DNA from: Ectopseudomonas mendocina
GTDB lineage: Bacteria; Pseudomonadota; Gammaproteobacteria; Pseudomonadales; Pseudomonadaceae
Assembly: GCF_008041835.1 (NCBI RefSeq)
Contig: NZ_VRYE01000005.1
Coordinates: 80,195 to 144,194 of the forward strand
Direction: 5' to 3'
DNA length: 64,000 nt
The notes beneath the pieces are model-generated. The model worked only from the letters and a program-made list of their open reading frames with translations, searched no databases and was not told the origin of the DNA. The position numbers and the translations under genes were made by a program. Positions 32,841-40,876 of this stretch are shown in pieces (the stretch's first letter is position 1; every line of letters begins with the position of its first letter).

Positions 32841-32883
32841 CGGGCTCTCCATGGGGGACAGGAGGGCGCAGTCTAGGCGGATT

Positions 32884-32900
32884 TTGATTGATCGATCAAT
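32884..32900. promoter_or_regulatory. BetI-like operator upstream of betI
   Basis: TTGATTGATCGATCAAT, with a perfect 14-bp palindromic core ATTGATC/GATCAAT (32887-32900). It lies in the expected promoter position for betI and shares its sequence with the second site in front of betB. Confidence 0.75.
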
Positions 32901-32920
32901 TGCAGGGCGAGGCAAGCAGA

Positions 32921-33139
32921 AACGACAAAGCGGGGCGAAGCCTGATAGCAGTCAGTTAAGGCTGTACGCGTTTGGCTCCCCTCTCCCGTTTACGGGAGAG
33001 GGGCTGGGGGAGAGGGCCGCAATACCGCGAAACGGCCATTTACCCCTCTCCCTAACCCTCTCCCGAGAGGGGACGACTGATCGTAGCCAGTCGGGCGCTT
33101 AACTGATCGGCATTAGGCCGCAGCCCGCTTTGAGGCGTT
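32921..33139. repeat. MITE-like element, copy 2, with long imperfect terminal inverted repeats
   Basis: The left end contains CAAAGCGGGG (32926-32935), GCCTGATAGC (32940-32949) and TCAGTTAAG (32952-32960). The reverse complement of the right end reads CAAAGCGGG (33124-33132), then GCCTAATGCC and TCAGTTAAG (33098-33106), so ends of about 38 bases match with few gaps. The interior holds CCCCTCTCCCG/CGGGAGAGGGG hairpins (32978-33004) and a second CCCCTCTCCC unit (33044). There is no transposase. It lies just past the terminus of the OpuAC-type binding-protein gene. Confidence 0.7.
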
Positions 33140-33151
33140 ACGCGTCGAAGC

Positions 33152-34003
33152 TTATTTCAGCCACTCGGCAACGCGCTCCGGGTTGGCCGCGATCCAGTCC
33201 TTGGCGGCCTGGTCCGGCTTGGCGCCTTCGCGAATGGCCAGCATCACCGAACCGACTTCTTCGCCGCTCCAGGAAATCTTGCTGAGGAAGGCGGCAGCGT
33301 CGGCGGCTTTTTCTTTCAGTGCCGGGTTGGCCACGGTGTCGACACGCTCGTCGTCGCCGAAGACTTTCTTCGGATCTTCGAGGAAGCGCAGTTTCCACTT
33401 GGCGAACATCCAGTGCGGAATCCAGCCGGTGACTACGATCGGCTTCTGCGCCTTCTCGGCGCGGGTCAGGGCGGTGGCCATGGCCGGGCCCGAGCTCGGC
33501 ATCAGCTTGATGCTGGTCAGGTTGTATTCCTTGATGGCGTCTTCGGTGCGGCGCATCACGCCGGCACCGGCGTCGATGCCGGTGATCTTGCCGTCGAAGT
33601 CCTTGGCGTATTTCTCCAGATCCTCGATGGTCTTGGCTTCGACGTAGTCCGGCACGATCAGGCCGATCTTGGCGCCGGAGTAGTTGGTACCGAGGATTTC
33701 CACCTTGTCCTTGAGCTTCTCGAAGTACTCGCCATGAGTGGCCGGCAGCCAGGCGGAGAGGGTGGCATCGAGGTCGCCACGGGCCACGCCCTGCCACATG
33801 ATGGCGGGTTCGACCGGCTTCAGTTCGACCGTGTAACCGAGTTTGCTTTGCAGGATCTCACCGGCGACGTGGGTGACGGCGACGCTGTCGTCCCAGCCGT
33901 TGACGTAGCCGATCTTCAAGGTGGGCTTGTCGGCGGCCAGGGCGCTGCCCATGCCGATGGCCAGGGCGGCAGCGCCGAGGCAGAGGTGCTTGATTACGCG
34001 CAT
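33152..34003 (-). CDS. Glycine betaine/proline betaine-type periplasmic binding protein
   Basis: 283 residues. The signal peptide is MRVIKHLCLGAAALAIGMGS then ALAADKP. The mature OpuAC-type domain has LKIGYVNGWDDSVAVTHVAG and DLDATLSAWLPATHGEYFEK, with several Trp residues (positions about 38, 68, 84) of the sort that form the cation-binding cage. The sequence type fits betaine-binding proteins that feed the CbcWV core in P. aeruginosa (BetX type), but ligand choice is inferred. It is a separate minus-strand gene 200 bases after cbcX, with no permease of its own. Confidence 0.85.
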   Translation of the reverse strand: MRVIKHLCLGAAALAIGMGSALAADKPTLKIGYVNGWDDSVAVTHVAGEILQSKLGYTVELKPVEPAIMWQGVARGDLDATLSAWLPATHGEYFEKLKDKVEILGTNYSGAKIGLIVPDYVEAKTIEDLEKYAKDFDGKITGIDAGAGVMRRTEDAIKEYNLTSIKLMPSSGPAMATALTRAEKAQKPIVVTGWIPHWMFAKWKLRFLEDPKKVFGDDERVDTVANPALKEKAADAAAFLSKISWSGEEVGSVMLAIREGAKPDQAAKDWIAANPERVAEWLK

Positions 34004-34211
34004 GTTTGTTGTGCTCCATCAGTGAGTGGCAGTTGCAAGATCGTTGACTGGCTCGTTCTCATTGCGGGCCTTGCGAATCCGTATTGCGCAGCAGATAGCG
34101 GTTTCGCGGGCAAAATCTCCCCGTCACGGCCGGAAATCAGCCGCTAGTGGTTTACGAGGAGATTTTCAGGCTCGAACCCTGAGGTTCGAGCCCGAATCGG
34201 GTCGTGGCTTG

Positions 34212-35156
34212 TTACAGCCCGACGTGTTTCTTCACGGCGGCAACGCCGTCCTGACCGTCAAAGGTGGTCACGCCGTTCAGCCACTGGTCGAGGATCGCCG
34301 GGTTGGCCTTGATCCACTCCTTGGCGACGGTCTGCGGGTTTTCCTTCTCCAGCACCTTTTCCATCAGTTGGCTTTCGATATCGACGGTGAACTGCAGGTT
34401 GTTCAGCAGTTTGCCAACGTTCTCGCAGCGCGCTTCGTAATCCGGAGTTACCACGGTGTAGACCTTGGCTGCACCGTAGTCGGGGCCGAACACGTCGTCA
34501 CCGCCGGACAGGTAGGTGATGTCGTGCTGAGTGTTCATCGGGTGTGGCGCCCAGCCGAGGAAAACCACTGGCTCTTTCTTCTTGATGGCGCGCGATACCT
34601 GCACCAGCATCCCGGCTTCGCTGGACTCGACCATGCGGAAGTCGCCGAGGTCGAATTGATTGTTCTTGATCATGCCGTCGATCAGCAGGTTGCCATCGTT
34701 ACCCGGCTCGATGGCGTAGATCTTGCCGCCCAACTGATCCTTGAACTTGGCGATATCCTGGAAGCTCTTCAGGCCGGCTTCGGCCGCGTAGGTCGGTACC
34801 GCCAGGGTGTACTTGGCGCCTTCGAGATTGGCCTTGGGCAATACCTTGACGCCGTTGTCCTTGAGGAAGGGCTCGATCACCGAGTCCATCGAGGGTGCCC
34901 AGTAGCCGAGGAAGACATCCACCTGGCCGCTTTTCACACCGGTGAAGGCGATGGGCACCGAAGCCATGATCTTGCGCGGCTGGTAGCCCAGGCCCTCGAC
35001 CAGGGTCATGGCCACGCCGGTGGTGGCGGCGATGTCGGCCCAGCCGATTTCGGCGAAACGTACCTGTTTGCAGCTCGCCGGCTCTGCGGCCATGGCACCC
35101 TGCATCAGGGCGCAGGACAGCAGGCCGATTGCGGCGGTGATCTTGATCGTTTTCAT
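34212..35156 (-). CDS. cbcX: Choline ABC transporter substrate-binding protein
   Basis: 314 residues. Signal peptide MKTIKITAAIGLLSCALMQG, cleavage near AMAAEP. The mature protein begins SCKQVRFAEIGWADIAATTG, and has VDVFLGYWAPSMDSVIEPFL and VFLGWAPHPMNTQHDITYLS, the ChoX/CbcX pattern with aromatic residues for binding the trimethylammonium group. It is the last gene of the cbcV-cbcW-cbcX run: CbcW ends 27 bases before its start, with AGGGAAC upstream. It delivers choline to the CbcWV importer. Confidence 0.94.
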   Translation of the reverse strand: MKTIKITAAIGLLSCALMQGAMAAEPASCKQVRFAEIGWADIAATTGVAMTLVEGLGYQPRKIMASVPIAFTGVKSGQVDVFLGYWAPSMDSVIEPFLKDNGVKVLPKANLEGAKYTLAVPTYAAEAGLKSFQDIAKFKDQLGGKIYAIEPGNDGNLLIDGMIKNNQFDLGDFRMVESSEAGMLVQVSRAIKKKEPVVFLGWAPHPMNTQHDITYLSGGDDVFGPDYGAAKVYTVVTPDYEARCENVGKLLNNLQFTVDIESQLMEKVLEKENPQTVAKEWIKANPAILDQWLNGVTTFDGQDGVAAVKKHVGL

Positions 35157-35183
35157 CTGCGGTTCCCTGTGAAGTGAAACGGA

Positions 35184-36068
35184 TTAGGTGGACTGGCGCT
35201 GCAGCTTGCCGCTGAACCAGGCGAACACGCCGCGCCTGGCGGTCTGCTTGGTGCCGAAGCTTTCGGTGATGCGGTCGAGAATGATCGCCAGCAACACCAC
35301 GGCCATGCCGCTCTCGAAGCCTAGCCCGATGTCCAGACGCTGGATGCTCGCCAGCACATCGTTGCCCAGGCCGCCGGCGCCGACCATCGAGGCGATGATC
35401 ACCATCGACAGGGCCATCATGATGGTCTGGTTGACCCCGGCCATGATCGACGGCATGGCGTTGGGCAACTGCACCTTGAACAGCAACTGGCGACTGGTGC
35501 AGCCGAACGACTGGCCGGCCTCGACGATTTCCTTGTTCACCTGGCGAATGCCCAGGCTGGTCAGACGTACCGCCGGCGGCATGGCGAAGATCACCGTGGC
35601 GATGATGCCGGGCACGCGGCCAAGGCCGAACAGCATGGCCGCCGGGATCAGGTAGACGAACGCCGGCATGGTCTGCATGAAGTCGAGGATCGGCCGGATG
35701 ATGGTGGCCACGCGCTCGCTGCGCGCCGCCCAGATGCCCAGCGGAATGCCCAGCAGCAGGCTGATCAGGGTCGAGGAGAAGGTCAGGCCGAGGGTGACCA
35801 CGGTCTGCTCCCAGAAGCCGGTCATGACGATGAGGATGAAGGCCACCGCGGTGAAGATGGCGAAGCGTACGCCGATGCGCCACAGGCCGAGGCCGACGAA
35901 GATGGCGATCAGCAGCCAGGCCGGCGGCAGCATCAGCAGGTTCTCGATGCCCTCGGAGAAGCCGCTGACCAGTTGCCCGATGCTGTCGAACAGGCCGCTG
36001 TAGTTGTCCAGCAGGTGCTGGACCACGTCGTTGACCCAGCTGCCCAGGTCGAGTTTCTTGTCACTCAT
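35184..36068 (-). CDS. cbcW: Choline/betaine ABC transporter permease
   Basis: 294-residue membrane permease of the OpuAB/ProW type. It begins MSDKKLDLGSWVNDVVQHLL, then about six helices (LLIAIFVGLGLWRIGVRFAI, then FILIVMTGFWEQTVVTLGLT) and the EAA-type loop EAGQSFGCTSRQLLFKVQLP that contacts the ATPase. Its start overlaps the end of cbcV by 8 bases, so translation is likely coupled. It serves as the shared channel for choline and, in relatives, for carnitine and betaine delivered by other binding proteins. Confidence 0.94.
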   Translation of the reverse strand: MSDKKLDLGSWVNDVVQHLLDNYSGLFDSIGQLVSGFSEGIENLLMLPPAWLLIAIFVGLGLWRIGVRFAIFTAVAFILIVMTGFWEQTVVTLGLTFSSTLISLLLGIPLGIWAARSERVATIIRPILDFMQTMPAFVYLIPAAMLFGLGRVPGIIATVIFAMPPAVRLTSLGIRQVNKEIVEAGQSFGCTSRQLLFKVQLPNAMPSIMAGVNQTIMMALSMVIIASMVGAGGLGNDVLASIQRLDIGLGFESGMAVVLLAIILDRITESFGTKQTARRGVFAWFSGKLQRQST

Positions 36069-37266
36069 GGGATTCCCCCTGCAGGCGGGTCAGCAGACGG
36101 CCCTTGCTGATGGCGCCGCAGTAATGACCTTCGGCGTCCACCACCGGGATCGGCCCTTCGTTGTCCACCAGACGGCTGATGACGTCTTCCAGCGGCATGT
36201 CCTCGGGAACCGGCACCACCTGCTTGAGGGCGTTGGCCTCGAGCGGACGGGGCTCGTCGCCGTCGACCATCAGGGCGATCTTTTCCAGGCTGATCGAGCC
36301 CTGGAAATGGTTGTCCTCGTCGACGATGAAGGCGTAGTGCTTGTCCAGCGCCTGCAGCTCCTTGCAGATCTTCGCCGCGTCCGGTGCCTTGCCGTTGTAC
36401 ACGTAGGTCGGCACGCTGTCGGCCTTGAGCTGGCCGGCGGTGAGATAACGGCTGGTGTCGACCGTGTCGAAGAAGTTGCGCACGTATTCGTTGGCCGGCT
36501 TCTCGATCAGCTCCTGCGGGGTGCCGACCTGGATCAGCTTGCCGCCTTCCATGATGCCGATGCGGGTACCGATGCGCATGGCTTCCTCGATGTCGTGGGA
36601 GACGAAGATGATGGTGCGGCGGTGGGTCTTCTGCAGCTCCAGCAGCACGTCCTGCATCTCGCGGCGCTTGAGCGGGTCGAGGGCGGAAAAGGCCTCGTCC
36701 ATGATGATCATCGAGGGGTTGACCGCCAGCGCGCGTGCCAGGCCGACGCGCTGCTGCATGCCGCCGGACAGCTCGTTCGGGTACTTGCTGGCGAAGGGTG
36801 CCAGGCCGACCTGCTCGAGCACCTCCATGGCGCGCTTCTCGCGCTCCTTGCGGCCGACGCCGGCCACTTCCAGGCCGAAGGCGGCGTTGTCCAGCACGCT
36901 GCGCGAGGGCATCAGGGCGAAGGACTGGAAGACCATGCTCATGTCGCGACGGCGCAGGTCGATCAGTTGCGACTGCGGCAGCTTGGCCACGTTCTGGCCA
37001 TCGATGTAGACATCGCCGGCGCTGGGTTCGACCAGGCGGTTGATCAGGCGGATCAGGGTGGATTTGCCGGAGCCGGACAGGCCCATGAGCACGAAGATTT
37101 CGCCTTCCTCGACGCTGAACGACACGTCGCTGACGCCGATCACGGCGCCCTTCTCGGCGAGGATCCGCTCCTTGCTCCAGCCTTCCTTGAGCAGGCCGAT
37201 GGCTTCTTGTGGGTTGGAGCCAAACACCTTGTACAGGTGTTCGACCACGATCTTTCCAGACTGCAT
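36061..37266 (-). CDS. cbcV: Choline/betaine ABC transporter ATPase
   Basis: 401 residues. Walker A GLSGSGKSTLIRL, the ABC signature LSGGMQQRVGLARALAV and Walker B IIMDEAFSALDPL are all present. After the ATPase, residues 280-400 hold paired CBS domains (YVYNGKAPDAAKICKELQAL, GPIPVVDAEGHYCGAISKGR), as in OpuAA/ProV, where CBS domains sense ionic strength or nucleotides. The start at ATG 37266 (MQSGKIVVEHLYKVFG) matches the family; an ATG 14 codons earlier is not conserved. First gene of the cbcVWX operon. Confidence 0.95.
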   Translation of the reverse strand: MQSGKIVVEHLYKVFGSNPQEAIGLLKEGWSKERILAEKGAVIGVSDVSFSVEEGEIFVLMGLSGSGKSTLIRLINRLVEPSAGDVYIDGQNVAKLPQSQLIDLRRRDMSMVFQSFALMPSRSVLDNAAFGLEVAGVGRKEREKRAMEVLEQVGLAPFASKYPNELSGGMQQRVGLARALAVNPSMIIMDEAFSALDPLKRREMQDVLLELQKTHRRTIIFVSHDIEEAMRIGTRIGIMEGGKLIQVGTPQELIEKPANEYVRNFFDTVDTSRYLTAGQLKADSVPTYVYNGKAPDAAKICKELQALDKHYAFIVDEDNHFQGSISLEKIALMVDGDEPRPLEANALKQVVPVPEDMPLEDVISRLVDNEGPIPVVDAEGHYCGAISKGRLLTRLQGESHE

Positions 37267-38217
37267 GGGACGTTTCCCCTTCAATCGGCATCCAGTTGGC
37301 ACTGGCACGACTGGGCACGCATCATCGAAGCGTAGAACAGCGGTGACCGGCCTCAGATATCTGTGGGTGTTTTCTGAAAGTCGAGGTTGGCGAACGTTTC
37401 GCTGCGCTGGCTGACGCAGTCACCCGGACACATCCACGCGGCGCACCGGCAGCCCGTCGCGTCGTTGCATCGTGTCGATGAGTGAACCTTGCCTTGCCGT
37501 ACTGCAAACCGCTTTCCAAACCCTCTGGCAGTGTTTCGAAACCCAATCCCTTGGGGGTTCACGTTCCATCCTGGAACATGCGTACATCCGAAATTTCTTG
37601 TTGGGCTGGCGCCCGCAAAGGTGATGGGCCAGCGCTTATCTGTTCTTCGGTCCGGGGTTGTGGGGCCCCGGTCTGCCGCCCTCTGAAGGAGCCGGCAGCG
37701 ACGTTATCGGCTGACTCAACGATATAGCCTTGGAGCCTGCGCAATTATCGGTTTGCGACTCTGACATGTTGGGCGGCGACATGCCGCTGTTCGCTGCGTG
37801 TCCACCGATTTTCCTACCGTCATCGCGGTGCCGACAGGGGGCGATCCGGCGATTTGCGCTGGCCTCCGCAGGCAGATTTCGACTGCGCTGGTACGCTGTA
37901 CGCGTTAAAAACCTTAACAAACTCTTTTACCCTCAGGTCAAGCCTGAAGGCCGCGCACGGCGCGCTTTGCAGGGTGCCGATCAGGCTGCAGGCAGCATGT
38001 CACGGGCGCTGCGCTGGTGTTGAAAAAAATGGACAGCGATGCATCGGAAAAGATCATTCCTCACCGAAAAACATTACTGCAGCATTGCGCTTCAGCGTTG
38101 AACAGGCAGCCGTTGCTGTGCTGCCAAAAGCCTCTTCCGGAAGGTGCCAGGGATTCGAGTGGTACGGCGGATTTTTCCGCTTTTTAGCTACAAGTTACTG
38201 GTTTTTCGCGATCTTTT
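37267..38217. other. 951-base region without a supported gene upstream of cbcV
   Basis: Open frames here are short and lack ribosome sites or recognisable domains. The part next to cbcV should hold its promoter; GbdR-type sites may be expected but I cannot place one. On the plus strand, a weak terminator-like hairpin GCGGA/TCCGC (38166-38179) followed by TTTTT lies near the right end, and AT-rich sequence (TTAAAAACCTTAACAAACTC at 37906) lies in the middle. These could mark a small RNA, but no promoter is convincing. Confidence 0.4.
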
Positions 38218-39114
38218 TCATTGCCGCCGGCTGACACCCTCGCGCCAGCCTGCAACCAGTTCCGGGTTGTCGTCCATCCAGCGTTTGGCCACGCGCCGCC
38301 GGTTGGTATTGCCTTCGAGCACGCCGCTCATCAACTGGTTTTCCGCGGCGATGGTGAAAACCATGTTGCGAAACAGCCGAGCCACGTTCGGGCACTCCCT
38401 GGCGAAGCCGCCGCGGGCGACGGTATTGACCTTGGCCGCGCCATAGTCGGGACCGAAATACTGGTCGCCGCCGGAGAGATAGAACATGCGCAGCCGATCG
38501 TTCATCGGGTGCGGTTCCCAGCCGAGGAATACGGCGGAGCGCCCCATCTGCTGGGCACGTTCGACGTGGTTGAGCATGCCCTTCTCGCTGCTTTCCACCA
38601 GGGTGAAGTCACCCAGGCCGAAGACGTTCTCGCGGATCATGCTCTTGACCATCTCGTTGCCTTCGTTGCCCGGTTCGATGCCGAAGATCTGCCCACGCAA
38701 CTGGTCCCTGAAACGATGGATATCGGCGAAGTCCTGCAGGCCGGCTTTGTGCGCAGGCTCCAGCACGGCGAGGGTGTAGCGCACGGTGGGCAGGTTGGTC
38801 TGCAGGGTTTCGATGCGGCCGTTTTGCAGGTGGGGGTCGATCAACTGGGTCTGCGCCGGCATCCAGTTGCCGAGAAAGACATCGACTTTGCCTTCGGCGA
38901 GCGCCTGATAGGTGTCAGGCAGCGACAGGCGCCTGACCTGGGTGCGATAGCCCAGGTCGGTCAGTACCAGGCGGGCGACGGCAGTGGTCATGGTGATGTC
39001 GGTCCAGCCGACATCGGCGAAGGTGATCATCTCGCATCGTTCGGCTTCCGCCGCAGGCAGGGTGGCGCCGTACAGCAGGCCGGCTACAAGCAGCCAATGA
39101 GCGAGTCTGTTCAT
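38218..39114 (-). CDS. Second ChoX/CbcX-like substrate-binding protein
   Basis: 298 residues. Signal peptide MNRLAHWLLVAGLLYGATLP, cleavage near AAEAERCEM. The domain is the CbcX type: MITFADVGWTDITMTTAVAR, VDVFLGNWMPAQTQLIDPHL, VFLGWEPHPMNDRLRMFYLS and a final RWMDDNPELVAGWREG. It is clearly homologous to CbcX but distinct in many positions, and has no permease of its own. It is divergent from gbdR across 600 bases. By analogy with P. aeruginosa, where one CbcWV core serves several binding proteins, it may handle carnitine, betaine or another choline analogue. Confidence 0.88.
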   Translation of the reverse strand: MNRLAHWLLVAGLLYGATLPAAEAERCEMITFADVGWTDITMTTAVARLVLTDLGYRTQVRRLSLPDTYQALAEGKVDVFLGNWMPAQTQLIDPHLQNGRIETLQTNLPTVRYTLAVLEPAHKAGLQDFADIHRFRDQLRGQIFGIEPGNEGNEMVKSMIRENVFGLGDFTLVESSEKGMLNHVERAQQMGRSAVFLGWEPHPMNDRLRMFYLSGGDQYFGPDYGAAKVNTVARGGFARECPNVARLFRNMVFTIAAENQLMSGVLEGNTNRRRVAKRWMDDNPELVAGWREGVSRRQ

Positions 39115-39714
39115 GGATCACACCTGCCTGTTCGAGAGCGATGGATGGAGTCGCTGACTAGAAAGCAAATCACGGACCGCCTGCATCGTGAAAAACGACC
39201 TCCACATGCCCAGGATGGACGTCATTCGGCGTCGGGCGCAGGTCTTGACCGACGCCGGCGAGTGCGGAGGCACTCCGCGCTGCGCAGTGTGCGCTCGGCT
39301 CGGACGGCGACCTGCCATGCGCTTCTTTTCCCGCCGCTACCCGAATCAGGGCAGCGCAGGGGCAGGCGGGGGCATTTCGCCAGTTTTTGGTGCGCTGCAC
39401 CCTTCAGCAAGCCGTGCGATGAGCTGTTACCGCCCATCCGTTACTGCCTTGAAGGGGCTGTGTAGGGGCTATCCTCGACAGTGCTACCGAAATGCACAGA
39501 GCCCCTGGAAACCGGGCCTCACGGGCTGTTCGCAGGCTGCTGCAACAGCTTGCGAAGCCCGGTTGGCGCGCCGGTCGTTTTTTATTGAAGGCCTGATCAA
39601 TTTCGGCATGGGCTTTGCGTGATTTCCATGACCAGCTGGTCTCGAATCAGCGCATAACAAAACCAAGGTCCGCCCGTCGGGCCGATACCGTGCTTAGCGT
39701 GAGGGTTTCCATCG
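39115..39714. other. 600-base divergent promoter region before gbdR
   Basis: Holds the promoters of gbdR (plus) and the binding-protein gene (minus). A GC-rich hairpin CCGGGC/GCCCGG spans 39511-39561 with CTGTTCGCAG inside. No coding frame here has a recognised domain. GAGGG at 39701 serves as the gbdR ribosome site. Confidence 0.55.
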
Positions 39715-40812
39715 ATGTCGCAGTCCAGCCAAGGGGCGCAACCCCAGAATCGTGCCGCCCAGTCCATCGGCTTCCTGCTCCTGGACAATTTCACCCTGAT
39801 TTCCCTGGCCTCGGCCGTGGAGCCCCTGCGCATGGCCAACCAGCTCTCCGGCAAGGAGCTGTATCGCTGGCACACGCTGACCCTCGATGGCCAGCCCGTC
39901 AGCGCCAGCGACGGCTTGCAGATCACCCCGGACGCTTCCATGCACAACGCACCGGCACTGGACGCGGTGATCGTCTGCGGCGGCGTGGACATCCAGCACA
40001 GCGTCAAGCGTGAGCACGTCAGCTGGCTGCAGCTGCAGGCACGCCAGGGTCGCCAGCTCGGCGCCGTGTGCACCGGCAGCTGGGCACTGGCCAAGGCCGG
40101 TCTGCTCGACGGCTACGATTGCAGCGTGCACTGGGAGTGTCTGGCCTCGATGCAGGAAGCCTTCCCGCGTGCGGCCATCACCACCCGCCTGTTCTCCATC
40201 GACCGCAACCGCAATACCTCGTCCGGCGGCACCGCGCCGATGGACATGATGCTGCACCTGATCGGCCAGCAGCATGGCCGGGAGCTGGCCGCCGGCATCT
40301 CCGAGATGTTCATCTACGAGCGCATCCGCAACGAGCAGGATCACCAGCGCGTGCCGCTCAAGCACATGCTCGGCAGCAACCAGCCCAAGCTGCAGGAAAT
40401 CGTCGCGCTGATGGAGGCCAACCTCGAGGAGCCGATCGATCTCGACGAGCTGGCCTGCTTCGTCGACATCTCCCGTCGTCAACTCGAGCGCCTGTTCCAG
40501 AAGTATCTGCACTGCTCGCCATCGCGCTACTACCTCAAGCTGCGTCTGATCCGTGCGCGTCAGCTGCTCAAGCAGACCAGCATGTCGATCATCGAAGTGG
40601 CCTCGGTGTGCGGCTTCGTTTCCACCCCGCACTTCTCCAAGTGCTATCGCGAATATTTCGGCATTCCGCCGCGCGACGAACGTGCCGGCCAACAAGGCCA
40701 TAACCTGGTGGTGCTGCTGCCGATTCCCGAACAGCAGCAGGTCAATTCCAGTGCGGTGCTGGCGCTTAGCCGTGCGCAGGGTGAATCGACCTTCGCCAGT
40801 GTGCGGATCTAG
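39715..40812 (+). CDS. gbdR: Glycine betaine-responsive AraC-type activator GbdR
   Basis: 365-residue activator of betaine and dimethylglycine catabolism genes in Pseudomonas. Residues 15-190 form a DJ-1/glutaminase-like sensor domain (SIGFLLLDNFTLISLASAVE, AVCTGSWALAKAGLLDGYDC). Residues 230-330 form an AraC HTH pair (LDELACFVDISRRQLERLFQ; ASVCGFVSTPHFSKCYREYF). Its N-terminal QPQNRAAQSIGFLLLDNFTL matches GbdR of P. aeruginosa in sequence style. The nearby cbc and dgc genes are known target types. It is convergent with the MocR-type gene, 64 bases apart. Confidence 0.95.
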   Translation: MSQSSQGAQPQNRAAQSIGFLLLDNFTLISLASAVEPLRMANQLSGKELYRWHTLTLDGQPVSASDGLQITPDASMHNAPALDAVIVCGGVDIQHSVKREHVSWLQLQARQGRQLGAVCTGSWALAKAGLLDGYDCSVHWECLASMQEAFPRAAITTRLFSIDRNRNTSSGGTAPMDMMLHLIGQQHGRELAAGISEMFIYERIRNEQDHQRVPLKHMLGSNQPKLQEIVALMEANLEEPIDLDELACFVDISRRQLERLFQKYLHCSPSRYYLKLRLIRARQLLKQTSMSIIEVASVCGFVSTPHFSKCYREYFGIPPRDERAGQQGHNLVVLLPIPEQQQVNSSAVLALSRAQGESTFASVRI

Positions 40813-40876
40813 TTTTCAGCAAGCCAAGGGCTGCGCTGCCTGAGCTGGCCACGTACAGCTTGCTTTGCGTCGATGG

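Noticed and set aside
38166..38184. Terminator for the binding-protein gene ending at 38218
   Set aside because: On the minus strand the stem is not followed by a U tract, and the stem is only 5 bp.
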